A stretch of DNA of 64,000 nt, from positions 620,001 through 684,000 of the forward strand of contig LR134389.1 in the NCBI GenBank assembly GCA_900637675.1, given 5' to 3'. The notes below the pieces were generated by a model. That model searched no databases and had not been told where the DNA came from. It saw nothing but the letters and a program-made list of their open reading frames with translations. This document shows, piece after piece, positions 1-10,291 of this stretch; position 1 is the stretch's first letter, and each line of letters starts with the position of its first letter. Source of the stretch: Streptococcus equi subsp. equi. Its GTDB lineage: Bacteria > Bacillota > Bacilli > Lactobacillales > Streptococcaceae. The position numbers and the translations under genes were made by a program.

Positions 1-27
1 TAGTTAAAAAATTAGCAAGGAGCGCAT

Positions 28-882
28 ATGGTACAGATTATTGATGGGAAGGCCCTAGCACAGAAAATGCAGGCAGCATTGGCTAAGAAGGTAGAGAGCT
101 TAAAGGCAGAAAAAGGAATTGTTCCAGGCCTTGTTGTCATTCTGGTAGGAGACAACCCTGCTAGTCAGGTTTACGTCCGTAATAAGGAACGCGCTGCCTT
201 AGCAGCAGGCTTTAAAAGTGAAACCGTTCGCTTGTCTGATTCAGTCTGTCAGGAAGAGTTGATAGAGCTCATTGAGCAATATAATCAAGATGATACGATT
301 CATGGTATTTTAGTGCAGCTTCCTCTTCCGCACCATATTAATGACAAAAGCATTATCCTTGCTATTGATCCTAAAAAGGACGTCGATGGCTTTCACCCTA
401 TGAATACAGGTCATCTGTGGTCAGGTCGTCCGAATATGGTCCCTTGTACTCCGGCAGGGATTATGGAGATGTTTCATGACTATGGTATCGAACTTGAAGG
501 GAAAAATGCTGTTATTGTCGGGCGCTCAAATATTGTTGGGAAGCCTATGGCGCAGCTACTGTTGGATAAAAATGCTACGGTAACGCTTACCCATTCGCGC
601 ACGCGCCGACTGGCAGATATTTGTCGTCGTGCTGATATCTTGATTGTTGCTATTGGTCAGGGGCATTTTATCACAAAGGAGTTTGTTAAAGAGGGTGCTG
701 TTGTTATAGATGTTGGTATGAATCGTGACGTCAATGGGCGATTGATTGGAGACGTCGCCTTTGATGAGGTGTCAGAGCTGGCTAGCATGATTACTCCTGT
801 TCCGGGTGGTGTTGGACCGATGACCATTACTATGCTTTTGGAGCAAACCTATCAAGCAGCTCTAAGAAGGGTGAGTCAATGA
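28..882 (+). CDS. folD: Bifunctional methylenetetrahydrofolate dehydrogenase / cyclohydrolase FolD
   Basis: FolD interconverts 5,10-methylene-THF and 10-formyl-THF in cytosolic one-carbon metabolism, supplying purine and formyl-Met synthesis. The 284-residue protein has the usual family length. Visible family marks are the catalytic-lysine segment YVRNKERAA near residue 50, the nucleotide-binding stretch [10 protein letters not shown] near 165, and the C-terminal signature [10 protein letters not shown]. The ATG is preceded by AAGGAG at 17-22. The stop overlaps the next start by 4 bp (ATGA), so it is translationally coupled to nnrD. Confidence 0.97.
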   Translation: MVQIIDGKALAQKMQAALAKKVESLKAEKGIVPGLVVILVGDNPASQVYVRNKERAALAAGFKSETVRLSDSVCQEELIELIEQYNQDDTIHGILVQLPLPHHINDKSIILAIDPKKDVDGFHPMNTGHLWSGRPNMVPCTPAGIMEMFHDYGIELEGKNAVIVGRSNIVGKPMAQLLLDKNATVTLTHSRTRRLADICRRADILIVAIGQGHFITKEFVKEGAVVIDVGMNRDVNGRLIGDVAFDEVSELASMITPVPGGVGPMTITMLLEQTYQAALRRVSQ

Positions 883-1733
883 TTATAGATCAATCGTTTG
901 TTGCTAGGGTTGTTGTTCCGCGGCAGGCTGACTCCCATAAGGGGAGTTACGGCAGAGTACTGTTAGTAGGTGGCTTGTATCCATACGGTGGTGCTATTAT
1001 TATGGTAGCGCTGGCCTGTGTTCATAGTGGTGCTGGCCTAGTAACTGTTGCAACTGATAGAGAAACTATTGCTGCCTTGCATAGTCATTTGCCAGAGGCG
1101 ATGGCTATTGCGGTAGATGATGAGGAATTACTGTTATCTCAGCTAGGTATGGCAGACCTGATTTTGATTGGTCCGGGGCTGTCGGAGAATAGCAGAGCAG
1201 CTAGGCTGTTTGAATTGGTCCTTGCACATGTCGCTGATCATCAGGTATTGGTCATTGATGGCTCTGCCTTAAGGCTTTTAGCGAAAAGGGCAGCTGATGT
1301 TAAGCAGCTGAGGTGCCCTCTTGTGTTAACGCCACACCAAAAGGAATGGGAGGCGCTGTCAGGTTTAGCGATTGATCAGCAGTATGATGCTGCCAACCAA
1401 GCAGCTCTCAAGCATTTTCCAAGGGCTACGATTTTGGTTGCTAAAAGCTCAGCAACCAAGATTTATCATGGCAACCAGATCTACCGGCTAAGAGTGGGCG
1501 GACCTTATCAGGCTACAGGTGGTATGGGGGATACCTTGGCAGGTATGATAGCAGGGATAGCTGTCCAGTTTCCAGAGTCAAGCTTGGTGGCTAAGGTTGC
1601 TTGTGCGACCTATCTGCACTCTGCGATTGCTGATGAGCTGGCAAAGACTGCCTATGTGGTTTTGCCGACTGCTATTAGCTATGAGCTTCCTAGATGGCTA
1701 AAGGCAATCAGCACAGGCCAGAAGCTAGGTTGA
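879..1733 (+). CDS. nnrD: ADP/ATP-dependent NAD(P)H-hydrate dehydratase (YjeF C-terminal domain)
   Basis: This 284-residue carbohydrate-kinase-like protein repairs damaged NAD(P)H hydrates. Family marks seen are LIGPGLSEN near residue 95, [14 protein letters not shown] near 147, and the phosphate-binding [13 protein letters not shown] near 212. Only the dehydratase (C-terminal YjeF) half is present; the epimerase domain is absent, as in many Firmicutes. It is coupled to folD by an ATGA overlap and followed by a clear terminator at 1896, so the two form a short operon. Confidence 0.92.
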   Translation: MIIDQSFVARVVVPRQADSHKGSYGRVLLVGGLYPYGGAIIMVALACVHSGAGLVTVATDRETIAALHSHLPEAMAIAVDDEELLLSQLGMADLILIGPGLSENSRAARLFELVLAHVADHQVLVIDGSALRLLAKRAADVKQLRCPLVLTPHQKEWEALSGLAIDQQYDAANQAALKHFPRATILVAKSSATKIYHGNQIYRLRVGGPYQATGGMGDTLAGMIAGIAVQFPESSLVAKVACATYLHSAIADELAKTAYVVLPTAISYELPRWLKAISTGQKLG

Positions 1734-1895
1734 GGCTGTGCTGCGAGGTCGTTTGGGAAAAGCGGTTAATTGGTAGGCATGACAGCAGCTGGTTTCAGTC
1801 GTTTAGCTATTTTGAGTTTAGAGCTGCTAGCTTAAGACTGGGTGCTGCTTTATGATTCAAGGAAGCTATCATTGGAAAAACTTGTGTCAAGCTGT

Positions 1896-1921
1896 AGAAG
1901 CCCTAGCTGGCTTCTTTTTTT
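1896..1921 (+). terminator. Intrinsic terminator of folD-nnrD
   Basis: A perfect 7-bp stem (AGAAGCC at 1896-1902, GGCTTCT at 1909-1915) with a 6-nt loop runs straight into a T tract. It separates the folD operon from the xseA operon. Confidence 0.85.
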
Positions 1922-1954
1922 GTCTCTTTTTTGCTCACTATTTATGTGGAAACA

Positions 1955-1963
1955 TGATATAAT
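1955..1963 (+). promoter_or_regulatory. Extended -10 promoter for the xseA-recN operon
   Basis: TGATATAAT at 1955-1963 is a consensus extended -10 (TGnTATAAT). The best -35 candidate (TTGCTC at 1931) is 21 bp away, so the TG extension probably does most of the work. It lies just after the terminator and about 54 nt before xseA. Confidence 0.65.
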
Positions 1964-2016
1964 TGCATTAGTATACAGTTGGAGCAGTTAGGCTTCATGA
2001 AGTGAAAGGTAAACTG

Positions 2017-3357
2017 ATGGCAGACTATTTATCCGTCACTCAGCTGACAAAATATTTAAAATTGAAATTTGATCGAGACCCTTATCTGGAGCGTGTCTAT
2101 CTCACTGGTCAGGTATCTAATTTCAGAAAAAGACCAAATCACCAATATTTTTCCTTAAAGGACGAGGGAGCGGTGATTCAGGCCACCATGTGGGCAGGAG
2201 CTTATAAAAAGCTTGGCTTTGATTTAGAAGAGGGCATGAAGCTCAATGTGGTTGGGCGTATTCAGCTCTATGAGCCAAATGGCTCGTATTCAATGATCAT
2301 TGAAAAGGCTGAGCCAGACGGTATTGGTGCTTTGGCGCTGCAATTTGAGCAGCTCAGGCAAAAGCTGGCTGGTGAAGGCTTCTTTGATGAGAGGCATAAG
2401 CAGGCCCTGCCGCAATTTGTGACAAAGGTAGGTATTGTGACGAGTCCAAGTGGGGCTGTGATTCGTGATATTATCACAACCATCTCAAGGCGTTTTCCTG
2501 GGGTGAGTATTCTTTTGTTTCCAACAAAGGTTCAGGGTGAGGGGGCAGCTCAAGAGGTTGCTGCTAATATTACTAAGGCTAACCAGCGTGAGGATCTGGA
2601 TTTGTTGATTGTTGGACGCGGCGGTGGCTCGATTGAGGACCTGTGGGCTTTCAATGAGGAAATCGTTGTTCAGGCTATTTTTGAGTCTCGCCTGCCTGTT
2701 ATTTCCAGCGTAGGACATGAGACAGATACAACCTTGGCTGATTTTGTGGCTGATCGCAGAGCTGCCACCCCAACCGCAGCTGCAGAGCTGGCGACACCTA
2801 TTACAAAAACAGATATTGTCTCTTGGATTGCTGAGCAGCAGAGCCGGTCCTATCAAGCCTGTCTGCGCTATATCAGACAAGGGCAGGAGCGGGTGGATAA
2901 GCTTTCTTATTCTGTTATTTTCAGGCAGCCAGAGAGGCTCTATGATGCTTATAGTCAACGCTTAGATAGGCTTACGACCTCCTTGATGACCACTTTTAAA
3001 GAGACATTATCAGGAGCTAAGCAGGAGCACTTGATTTTGGAGCATCGTTTAGCCTCTGTCAATGTACAGGCAAGGCTTGAGCGTTATCAGGATCGTCTGG
3101 CAACTGCGCATCGTCTCTTGATAGCCAATATGACCAATCAATATGACAGTAAGCTAGCAGGCTTTGAGCGAGCTCAAGCTGCCTTGCTGTCGCTTGATAC
3201 GAGCCGTATCATTGCCCGCGGCTATGCCCTGTTAAAAAAGGACGGTGTAGTAGCTGCTTGTGTTAAGGACATTAAAAAGGGAGATCATCTTAGTATTATC
3301 ATGCGTGATGGTCAATTAGAAGTAGAGGTAGAAGATGTCAACGAAAAAAATATTTGA
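2017..3357 (+). CDS. xseA: Exodeoxyribonuclease VII large subunit
   Basis: XseA is the catalytic subunit of ExoVII, degrading single-stranded DNA to oligonucleotides. The 446-residue protein starts with an OB-fold region ([12 protein letters not shown] near residue 30) and carries the conserved [14 protein letters not shown] block and [27 protein letters not shown] in pieces near 190-245, followed by a long helical coiled region. A GTG at 2002 is in frame, but the ATG at 2017 has AAAGG 7 nt upstream and begins MADYL as in streptococcal relatives, so I chose it. It overlaps xseB by 23 bp. Confidence 0.95.
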   Translation: MADYLSVTQLTKYLKLKFDRDPYLERVYLTGQVSNFRKRPNHQYFSLKDEGAVIQATMWAGAYKKLGFDLEEGMKLNVVGRIQLYEPNGSYSMIIEKAEPDGIGALALQFEQLRQKLAGEGFFDERHKQALPQFVTKVGIVTSPSGAVIRDIITTISRRFPGVSILLFPTKVQGEGAAQEVAANITKANQREDLDLLIVGRGGGSIEDLWAFNEEIVVQAIFESRLPVISSVGHETDTTLADFVADRRAATPTAAAELATPITKTDIVSWIAEQQSRSYQACLRYIRQGQERVDKLSYSVIFRQPERLYDAYSQRLDRLTTSLMTTFKETLSGAKQEHLILEHRLASVNVQARLERYQDRLATAHRLLIANMTNQYDSKLAGFERAQAALLSLDTSRIIARGYALLKKDGVVAACVKDIKKGDHLSIIMRDGQLEVEVEDVNEKNI

Positions 3358-3550
3358 AGAGCGTTTACAAGAATTAGAGGCCATTGTGACGAGGCTAGAA
3401 AATGGTGATGTGCCACTAGAAGAGGCCATCTCTGAATTTCAAAAGGGTATGGTGCTGTCCAAGGACCTTCAAAAAACCTTACAAGCAGCTGAAAAGACAC
3501 TTGTTAAGGTCATGCAGGCAGATGGCACAGAGCTAGAAATGGATGCCTAA
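3335..3550 (+). CDS. xseB: Exodeoxyribonuclease VII small subunit
   Basis: XseB is the small helical partner that binds the long arm of XseA. The 71-residue protein has the family pattern [18 protein letters not shown] followed by [12 protein letters not shown]. It starts inside the end of xseA and its TAA shares a base with the ispA ATG, indicating tight translational coupling and stoichiometric production. Confidence 0.95.
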   Translation: MSTKKIFEERLQELEAIVTRLENGDVPLEEAISEFQKGMVLSKDLQKTLQAAEKTLVKVMQADGTELEMDA

Positions 3551-4419
3551 TGGATAAGCTAACAAGAATTAATGCCACGATTCATCAGTATTATGACAGG
3601 CAGTCTACTGTTTCAGCAGATCTGGAGGAGGCCATTTTATATTCTGTTGATGGTGGAGGAAAGAGGCTCCGTCCACTCATGTTATTGGAGCTGCTAGAGG
3701 GCTTTGGTCTTGCCTTGACAGACGCTCATTACGCGGTTGCTGCTGCTGTTGAGATGATTCATACAGGAAGTTTGATTCACGATGATTTGCCTGCTATGGA
3801 TAACGATGATTACCGTCGCGGGCGACTAACTAGCCACAAGCAATTTAATGAAGCAACTGCTATTTTGGCAGGAGATAGTCTTTTTTTGGACCCTTTTGCT
3901 CTAATCGCAGGGGCAGATTTGCCGGCTGACCTGCTGGTGCAATTGATTCAGCAGTTTTCCTTAGCGTCAGGAACCTTTGGCATGGTCGGTGGTCAGCTCT
4001 TGGACATGAAGGGTGAGCATCAGCTGCTGGATATTCAGGAGCTATCTGATATTCATGCCAATAAAACAGGGAAATTGTTGACCCTTCCTTTTGTGGCTGC
4101 GGGTATCATAGCTGAGCAGTCAGCAGACGTTTTGTCTTGTCTGTGGGAGGCTGGTAGGCTTGTTGGACAGGCCTTTCAGATAAGAGATGATATATTAGAC
4201 CTTACGGCTAGCTTTGCTGATCTTGGCAAGACACCGCAAAAGGACCTTGCTGCTGCAAAATCAACCTATCCGAGTCTGCTTGGTTTAGAGCGCTCAAGGG
4301 CTATTTTGGAGGAGTCTTTGAGTCAAGCGCTAGCTATTTTTAGCAGACTAGAAAGGGAAGAAGGCTTTGAGTCTCAGGCTATTATCAAAAGGATCGAGGG
4401 GTTGCGACTAAATGGCTAA
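3550..4419 (+). CDS. ispA: Farnesyl/geranyl diphosphate synthase (polyprenyl synthetase)
   Basis: A 289-residue short-chain trans-prenyl transferase that condenses IPP with allylic diphosphates, feeding undecaprenyl phosphate for wall synthesis. The first aspartate-rich motif DDLPAMDNDDYRRG lies near residue 78 and the second, DDILD, near 212; the GGGKRLRP substrate-binding segment lies near 35. The start overlaps the xseB stop and the end overlaps tlyA by 8 bp. Product chain length cannot be fixed from sequence alone, although the family context points to C15. Confidence 0.93.
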   Translation: MDKLTRINATIHQYYDRQSTVSADLEEAILYSVDGGGKRLRPLMLLELLEGFGLALTDAHYAVAAAVEMIHTGSLIHDDLPAMDNDDYRRGRLTSHKQFNEATAILAGDSLFLDPFALIAGADLPADLLVQLIQQFSLASGTFGMVGGQLLDMKGEHQLLDIQELSDIHANKTGKLLTLPFVAAGIIAEQSADVLSCLWEAGRLVGQAFQIRDDILDLTASFADLGKTPQKDLAAAKSTYPSLLGLERSRAILEESLSQALAIFSRLEREEGFESQAIIKRIEGLRLNG

Positions 4420-5239
4420 AGAAAGAGTAGATGTGCTAGCCTATAGACAGGGACTTTTTGAAACGCGAGAACAGGCCAAGCGCGGTGTGATGGCTGGGCT
4501 AGTTATATCAGCTATAAGTGGCTTACGCTTTGATAAGCCTGGTGAAAAGATTGATGAGGGGATCGAACTAAGGCTCAAGGGTGAGAAGCTTAAGTATGTC
4601 AGCCGAGGGGGTCTCAAGCTGGAAAAAGCCTTGCAGGTCTTTGGGATCTCTGTGCAGGATAAGGTGACAATTGATATTGGTGCTTCAACAGGTGGCTTTA
4701 CAGATGTTATGCTACAGGCAGGAGCTAGGCTGGTTTACGCTGTTGATGTTGGAACCAATCAATTGGTCTGGAAGCTCAGGCAGGATAGTCGTGTTCGAAG
4801 CATGGAGCAGTACAATTTTCGCTATGCAAAGCTAGCAGATTTTTCAGAAGGTCAGCCAGCCTTTGCCAGCATTGATGTGTCCTTTATTTCTCTTAGCCTG
4901 ATACTGCCGACATTGCACTGTATTTTGCAGGAAGGGGCAGAGGCTGTTGCTCTGATCAAGCCACAGTTTGAAGCAGGGCGCGAGCAGATTGGCAAAAAAG
5001 GGATTGTCAAGGATAGACTGATTCATGAAAAAGTGATTAAGCAGGTGGCAGATACTGCTCTTAATTGCGGATTTATCGTTAAGGGGCTTGATTTTTCGCC
5101 TATCCAAGGTGGTCATGGCAATATTGAATTTTTGGCTCATTTAGTCAAGGGAAAGGGCTCCAAGGCTATTGATGATCAGCTCATACAGAGCGTTGTTAGC
5201 AGTGCACATAAGGAATTTAAACAGCATGAAAAAGAGTGA
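4412..5239 (+). CDS. tlyA: TlyA family rRNA 2'-O-methyltransferase (S4 + FtsJ-like)
   Basis: The 275-residue protein has an N-terminal S4 RNA-binding domain (residues 1-65, RGGLKLEKAL just after) and a Rossmann methyltransferase domain with the SAM motif DIGASTGGFTDVML near residue 90. The family is often called hemolysin A, but characterised members methylate ribosomal RNA, so the hemolysin label should not be taken literally. It sits between ispA and argR with overlaps on both sides, the standard streptococcal order. Confidence 0.9.
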   Translation: MAKERVDVLAYRQGLFETREQAKRGVMAGLVISAISGLRFDKPGEKIDEGIELRLKGEKLKYVSRGGLKLEKALQVFGISVQDKVTIDIGASTGGFTDVMLQAGARLVYAVDVGTNQLVWKLRQDSRVRSMEQYNFRYAKLADFSEGQPAFASIDVSFISLSLILPTLHCILQEGAEAVALIKPQFEAGREQIGKKGIVKDRLIHEKVIKQVADTALNCGFIVKGLDFSPIQGGHGNIEFLAHLVKGKGSKAIDDQLIQSVVSSAHKEFKQHEKE

Positions 5240-5696
5240 ACGATTAGATTTAATAAAAAAAATGGTTTTGTCTCATGAGATTGAGACTCAGCATGAGCTA
5301 TTAAAGCTCCTAGCTGATTATGGGCTAGAGCTAACTCAGGCCACTATTTCAAGAGACATGAATGAAATTGGCATTGTCAAAATTCCATCTGGAACTGGGC
5401 GTTATGTCTATGGCTTGTCACAGGATAGTGGCAAGCGGGTGGTGCAAAGGCCTGCCTCTATCAAAAAAACGATTTTGGAAATGTCTGAAAAAACAGCGGG
5501 CTTGGAGCAGCATATTCACCTCAACGTTGTTCCAGGCAATAGCAAGCTAATCAAACGTTATTTGATGACAGACTTTTCAGGTCAATTGTTTAGCCTGATT
5601 GCAGATGATGATAGTTTGCTGTTGATTGCAAAATCAGAAGCAGACGCTGATCATATCCGTCAGGAATTGTCCCTTTGGATGCAGGGATTGGTCTAA
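5226..5696 (+). CDS. argR: Arginine repressor family regulator
   Basis: A 156-residue ArgR/AhrC regulator. The N-terminal winged helix contains the signature LTQATISRDMNEIGIVKI, and the C-terminal oligomerisation/arginine-binding domain contains SLIADDDSLLLIAKSEADAD. I chose the ATG at 5226 (MKKSERLDLIKKMV), which overlaps tlyA by 14 bp; an in-frame upstream extension to 5169 reads through tlyA and is not family-like. In streptococci this copy, next to recN, is one of several ArgR paralogues. Confidence 0.93.
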   Translation: MKKSERLDLIKKMVLSHEIETQHELLKLLADYGLELTQATISRDMNEIGIVKIPSGTGRYVYGLSQDSGKRVVQRPASIKKTILEMSEKTAGLEQHIHLNVVPGNSKLIKRYLMTDFSGQLFSLIADDDSLLLIAKSEADADHIRQELSLWMQGLV

Positions 5697-5713
5697 AAAA
5701 TAGAGAGAAGCCG

Positions 5714-7375
5714 ATGTTATTAGAAATTTCCATTAAGAATTTTGCTATCATAGAGGAAATCTCTTTAAACTTTGAAAACGGTATGACCGTACTGACTGGG
5801 GAGACAGGGGCAGGAAAGTCCATTATCATTGATGCGATGAACATGCTGCTGGGTGCGCGCGCAAGCACTGAGGTGATTCGACATGGTGCTGATAAGGCAG
5901 AGATTGAGGGCTTCTTTTCGGTTGATGCTAATCCTCATTTAGCCGCTGTGCTGGCAGAATCAGGGATTAGCATGGAAGAGGAGTTGATTCTTCGTCGTGA
6001 TATTTTTGCTAACGGTCGTAGCGTCAGCCGTATCAATGGTCAAATGGTCACTGTCAGCACCCTAAAAAAACTTGGGCAGTTTTTAGTGGATATTCATGGT
6101 CAGCATGATCAGGAGGAATTGATGCGTCCACAGCTGCACCAGCATATTTTGGATAGTTTTGGAGATGAGGCCTTTGACCAGCTCAAGCAGTCCTATCAGC
6201 AGATTTTTGATCGCTATAAGGCTTTGCGAAGGCAGGCTCTTGAGAAGCAAAAAAATGAAAAAGAACATCAGGCGCGCCTTGACCTGCTGGCCTTTCAGAT
6301 AGGGGAAATTGAGGCAGCAGATTTGGTTAGAGGAGAAGATGACCTGCTTAACCAAGAAAGGCAGCGATTGCTCAATCACAAAAAGATTGCTGATACCTTA
6401 ACCAGTGCCTACCTTTCCTTGGATAATGAGGACTTTTCCAGTCTCTCACAGGTCCGCTCTAGCATGAATGAGTTGCTGTCTATTGAGGACCTTGCCCCAG
6501 AGTATCAGCTTATATCAGCTGGTGTGTCAGAGGCTTATTATATTCTTGAGGAGGTCACAAAGCAATTATCTGATACCATCGACCAGCTTGATTTTGATGC
6601 AGGCAGATTGCAGGACATTGAGCTGCGTTTAGACAGCATTAATAGTCTGACAAGAAAATATGGCGGTGGTGTGAATGATGTTTTGGACTACTATGCCAAT
6701 ATTACCAAGGAATACCAGTTATTAAGCGGAGATGACCGTTCCTCTGATGAGCTAGAAAGGGAATTAAAGGTCCTTGAGAAGCAACTGGTGATGACTGCCT
6801 CACAGCTAAGTGACAAGCGTCATGCCCTGGCTCTAGAGCTAGAAGCCGACATCAAAGCTGAGCTGAGAGAGCTTTATATGGAAAAGGCGGACTTTAAGGT
6901 CCACTTTACAAGGTCAAAGTTTAATCGAGAAGGCAATGAAAGCTTAGAATTTTATATCTCAACCAATCCAGGTGAGGGCTTTAAGCCGCTGGTTAAGGTT
7001 GCTTCAGGTGGTGAGCTTTCCCGCTTGATGCTTGCTATCAAGGCTGCCATTTCTAAAAAAGAGGACAAGACGAGTATTGTCTTTGACGAGGTGGATACTG
7101 GAGTTTCAGGACGTGTGGCCCAGGCCATTGCTAAAAAAATATATAAAATTGGCAGCTATGGTCAGGTATTAGCGATTTCGCATTTGCCACAGGTGATTGC
7201 TATTGCAGATAACCAGTATTTTATTTCCAAGGAAAGCAAGGAGGAGTCGACAGTGTCTAAGGCTAAGCTGTTGACACAGGAGGAGCGGATCGAGGAGATT
7301 GCGAAGATGATTGCAGGAGCTGATGTCACAGAGACAGCAAGAAATCAAGCGCGTGAATTGCTAGGTAAGGACTGA
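5714..7375 (+). CDS. recN: DNA repair protein RecN
   Basis: RecN is an SMC-like ATPase acting at double-strand breaks. The 553-residue protein has Walker A GETGAGKS near residue 28, a long coiled-coil middle (about 150-370), the ABC signature SGGELSRLMLAIK near 436, and Walker B SIVFDEVDTGVSG near 460. The ATG at 5714 gives MLLEISIKNFAIIEE, the canonical N-terminus; an in-frame ATG at 5675 lies inside argR and was rejected. It is the last gene of the xseA operon. Confidence 0.96.
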   Translation: MLLEISIKNFAIIEEISLNFENGMTVLTGETGAGKSIIIDAMNMLLGARASTEVIRHGADKAEIEGFFSVDANPHLAAVLAESGISMEEELILRRDIFANGRSVSRINGQMVTVSTLKKLGQFLVDIHGQHDQEELMRPQLHQHILDSFGDEAFDQLKQSYQQIFDRYKALRRQALEKQKNEKEHQARLDLLAFQIGEIEAADLVRGEDDLLNQERQRLLNHKKIADTLTSAYLSLDNEDFSSLSQVRSSMNELLSIEDLAPEYQLISAGVSEAYYILEEVTKQLSDTIDQLDFDAGRLQDIELRLDSINSLTRKYGGGVNDVLDYYANITKEYQLLSGDDRSSDELERELKVLEKQLVMTASQLSDKRHALALELEADIKAELRELYMEKADFKVHFTRSKFNREGNESLEFYISTNPGEGFKPLVKVASGGELSRLMLAIKAAISKKEDKTSIVFDEVDTGVSGRVAQAIAKKIYKIGSYGQVLAISHLPQVIAIADNQYFISKESKEESTVSKAKLLTQEERIEEIAKMIAGADVTETARNQARELLGKD

Positions 7376-7595
7376 GTATCATAGCAAAAGCAGAACAGTA
7401 GCTTTAGAGCAAGCTTGCCTGCTGCACTTGTCGCTACATGTTCAGAATGAGCCACCTGAAAGGCAAGCAAGAAGGCTAGCTCTTATGCGTATGCTATCAG
7501 AAGCTAAGTCTTTTTGTCTCTTGCATTGGCGAGTGATTGATTGATAATATTATGATAAATAGAAGGACTAAAAGAATACTGACTGAGGAGGTAAA

Positions 7596-8468
7596 ATGCT
7601 GAAAAAAAGAATGGGCTTGGCTAGTCTGCTAGTGTTGATGACCTTTGTGTATCAGTGCTGTTCAGTTACTGCTGAGCAGTATTCCGATACTGAGGTTGAG
7701 GTGCTGCAGATTAGCGAGGAGAAAAGCCAGATCATGGAAAATCAAGAGGCGCTTAAAGACCTCACCACGTCGTCTGATCAGCTAAAGAAGGAAGCTTTAA
7801 AGCCTAAAGAGGCAGCTACCAACAAGAGCAAGCAAGAGGCTTCGACAGTTTATTTAGCTGAGGACGATCCTGTAACCATTGATAGCTCTGACGAGGAAAG
7901 CAATCAAGATATCATAGCGGATTCTGTTCCTGATTTGGTTATTAAAGGTGATCAGGTGGATGTATCTGAGGTTATGGTCTCTGTAAAGGAGGATTCATCG
8001 AAAGTTGCTAAGCAAAGAACTGACGCAGCGCAGCGGTACAGTATAGCCAAGCATCAATTGACCCAAAAGCTTGAGGCCTTTAATGCGGCAACGGACCAAT
8101 TGCTGACCATGATTGCTAAAAAATCTGATTTGACTGGTCAGTATTATGTGGTTGGGCATTCGTTGGGAGAAATGCTGGCTGCTCAAAATGAGAAAAAGCT
8201 TGCTGAGCAATTAGTCATGCAACAAAAGCACAAAAAAGGCTTAGGCTCATCAGTCACTATTTTAGACGAATTAGGACGTGTGATTTCTGACATTAGTGGT
8301 CATAAAGGCATGCTTCCTTTTAATCGTAAGATCAGCTTTAAGGTACATCAAGTCAGATACGATCTTCCACTAACTGGTGATCGAACAGTGCTACCTGCCC
8401 AGCTGGCTGGCTTACTGCTTTTACTAATAGGTCTTATGCTGCCTAAAGTAGCTAACAAGAAAAGCTAA
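7596..8468 (+). CDS. Small LPXTG cell-wall-anchored surface protein, function unknown
   Basis: I do not recognise the 290-residue protein by name. It has a signal peptide (about residues 1-26, hydrophobic core LASLLVLMTFVY), a charged and acidic low-complexity middle (residues 27-140), a more ordered stretch (140-250), and a C-terminal sorting signal: LPLTG at 257-261, a hydrophobic segment (AGLLLLLIGLML) and a lysine-rich tail. Sortase A anchoring to peptidoglycan is therefore expected. RBS GAGGAGG lies just before the ATG. It is a stand-alone gene between recN and degV. Confidence 0.8.
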   Translation: MLKKRMGLASLLVLMTFVYQCCSVTAEQYSDTEVEVLQISEEKSQIMENQEALKDLTTSSDQLKKEALKPKEAATNKSKQEASTVYLAEDDPVTIDSSDEESNQDIIADSVPDLVIKGDQVDVSEVMVSVKEDSSKVAKQRTDAAQRYSIAKHQLTQKLEAFNAATDQLLTMIAKKSDLTGQYYVVGHSLGEMLAAQNEKKLAEQLVMQQKHKKGLGSSVTILDELGRVISDISGHKGMLPFNRKISFKVHQVRYDLPLTGDRTVLPAQLAGLLLLLIGLMLPKVANKKS

Positions 8469-8617
8469 GATATGGTCTTGGCTTTTTTATCTTTTAAGAG
8501 GGTGAGTTTTTGACAGATGTTTTAGCTAACACCAAGAGCTAGATACCAGCTTTGCTTTATTTTTAAAGGAGTGATAAAATAAAGAGACGATAAATGAGGT
8601 TAGAAATGGAACTTAAG

Positions 8618-9456
8618 ATGGGAACTATTAAAATTGTTGCAGATTCATCAATGACGATTGAACCAGAGCTAATCAAATCTCTTGATATTACGGTTGTACC
8701 GCTTTCTGTCATGATTGATAGCAAGCTGTATTCTGATAATGAGCTAAAAGAGGAAGGGCAATTTCTACAGCTGATGAGAGCTAGTAAGTCATTGCCAAAA
8801 ACTAGTCAGCCACCGGTAGGGCTTTTTGCAGATATTTATGAGCGATTGGTCAAGGAGGGGGCGACAGCTATTGTTGCCATTCACCTCTCACCAGCTCTTT
8901 CAGGAACAATTGAGGCATCACGTCAGGGAGCTGAAATTGCAGCAGCACCAGTTACGGTATTGGACTCAGGCTTTACAGATCAGGCTTTGAAGTTTCAGGT
9001 GGTTGAAGCGGCTAGACTGGCTCAAGCTGGCGCTAGCCTTGAGGAAATCCTTGAGGCGGTAGAGGATATTAAACGAAAGACAGAGCTTTATATAGGGGTA
9101 TCAGCACTTGAGCACTTGGTTAAGGGGGACGAATCGGTCGTGTGACAGGCTTGCTTAGCTCCTTGCTGAATATTCGTGTGGTCATGGAAATGAAAAATGA
9201 TACCCTGCAAACACTTGTTAAAGGACGCGGCAATAAGACCTTTACTAAATGGCTGGATAGCTATCTAGCAGAAAATAGCCAGCGACAGATAGCTGAGGTG
9301 GCCATTTCCTATGCTGGTCAGAGGGATTTTGCTGATAGCCTGAAGAAGACAATCGCTACGGTCTTTGATGGGCCAATTACTGTTTTGGAGACTGGCTCAA
9401 TCATTCAAACACATACTGGCGAGGGCGCTTTTGCGGTGATGGTTAGATATGAATAA
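8618..9456 (+). pseudogene. degV: DegV/FakB family fatty-acid-binding protein, frameshifted
   Basis: DegV/FakB proteins present fatty acids to fatty acid kinase. The first part ([27 protein letters not shown]) and the second ([17 protein letters not shown] to the C-terminal [17 protein letters not shown]) are both typical, but lie in different frames. The expected [12 protein letters not shown] block needs six Gs at 9124; only five are present (9124-9128), so the frame shifts and a stop follows at 9143. A start at 8594 is also possible. Everything else is intact, so a recent mutation or a base-call error are both plausible. Confidence 0.85.
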
Positions 9457-10291
9457 GCGAGGGTTTTTGGGAGGCCTTATCTTCTTTTTCAGTGTTTTTG
9501 CCTTATCATTTGTGATATTAGCTGTCCTTATTCCAAAGTCTGACCCACAGCTGAAGAAAAGTGATTTTCTAAAAAATAAGAAGATAAGCCTCAATTATAT
9601 TGCTATTGGAGACTCCTTGACAGAGGGAGTGGGTGATCTCACCAACCAAGGAGGCTTTGTGCCCTTATTGTCTGGTGATCTTGGAGACTACTTTAATGCT
9701 ACCGTTAATACTGAAAATTACGGTGTTTCCGGTAATACCAGCCAGCAAATTTTAACGAGAATGACTGAGAACAAGGAGATCACAGAGCAGCTCAAAAAAG
9801 CTAATCTCATGACATTAACGGTTGGTGGCAATGATGTCTTGGCTGTTATTCGCAAGAACTTAGCTAATCTTAAGGTATCAAGCTTTAAAAAGCCAGCAAG
9901 GCAATACCAAGAGCGCTTACGCAAAATCCTTGATTTGGCCAGAAAGGATAATCAGGATCTGCCGATCTTTGTTTTAGGTATCTACAATCCTTTTTATTTG
10001 AATTTTCAGGAGCTAACAGAAATGCAGACGGTCATTAATGACTGGAACAAAAAAACACAAGAGGTTGTTGATGACTATGACCATGTTTACTTTGTTCCAA
10101 TTAATGATCTATTGTACAAAGGAGTAGATGGTAAAGAGGGCATTGTCCAGTCAACAGGAGAGCAAACAACGATTGTGAATGATGCTTTGTTTTCAGGGGA
10201 TCATTTTCACCCCAATAACACAGGCTACCAAATCATGTCAGACGCAGTAATGGAGACAATAAGAAAGAATGGAAAAGAAATTAAACCTTAA
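9449..10291 (+). CDS. Membrane-anchored SGNH/GDSL-family hydrolase
   Basis: The 280-residue protein has an N-terminal membrane anchor (residues 5-28) and an extracellular SGNH esterase/lipase fold. Block I is AIGDSLTEG near residue 53 with the catalytic Ser, block III has GGNDV near 129, and the catalytic Asp/His pair is in [11 protein letters not shown] near 251. The natural substrate is unknown. It overlaps degV by 8 bp and ypmS by 23 bp, so the three genes form an operon ending before the hup promoter. Confidence 0.88.
   Translation: MNKRGFLGGLIFFFSVFALSFVILAVLIPKSDPQLKKSDFLKNKKISLNYIAIGDSLTEGVGDLTNQGGFVPLLSGDLGDYFNATVNTENYGVSGNTSQQILTRMTENKEITEQLKKANLMTLTVGGNDVLAVIRKNLANLKVSSFKKPARQYQERLRKILDLARKDNQDLPIFVLGIYNPFYLNFQELTEMQTVINDWNKKTQEVVDDYDHVYFVPINDLLYKGVDGKEGIVQSTGEQTTIVNDALFSGDHFHPNNTGYQIMSDAVMETIRKNGKEIKP

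Noticed and set aside
4412..5239. Labelling tlyA as a hemolysin
   Set aside because: The S4 plus FtsJ-like methyltransferase architecture indicates rRNA methylation; no pore-forming features are present.
8150..8175. GHSLG in the LPXTG protein, resembling an alpha/beta-hydrolase nucleophile elbow
   Set aside because: No other hydrolase elements (oxyanion loop, late Asp/His) or beta-strand spacing are visible, and the region is lysine/glutamine-rich and helical.
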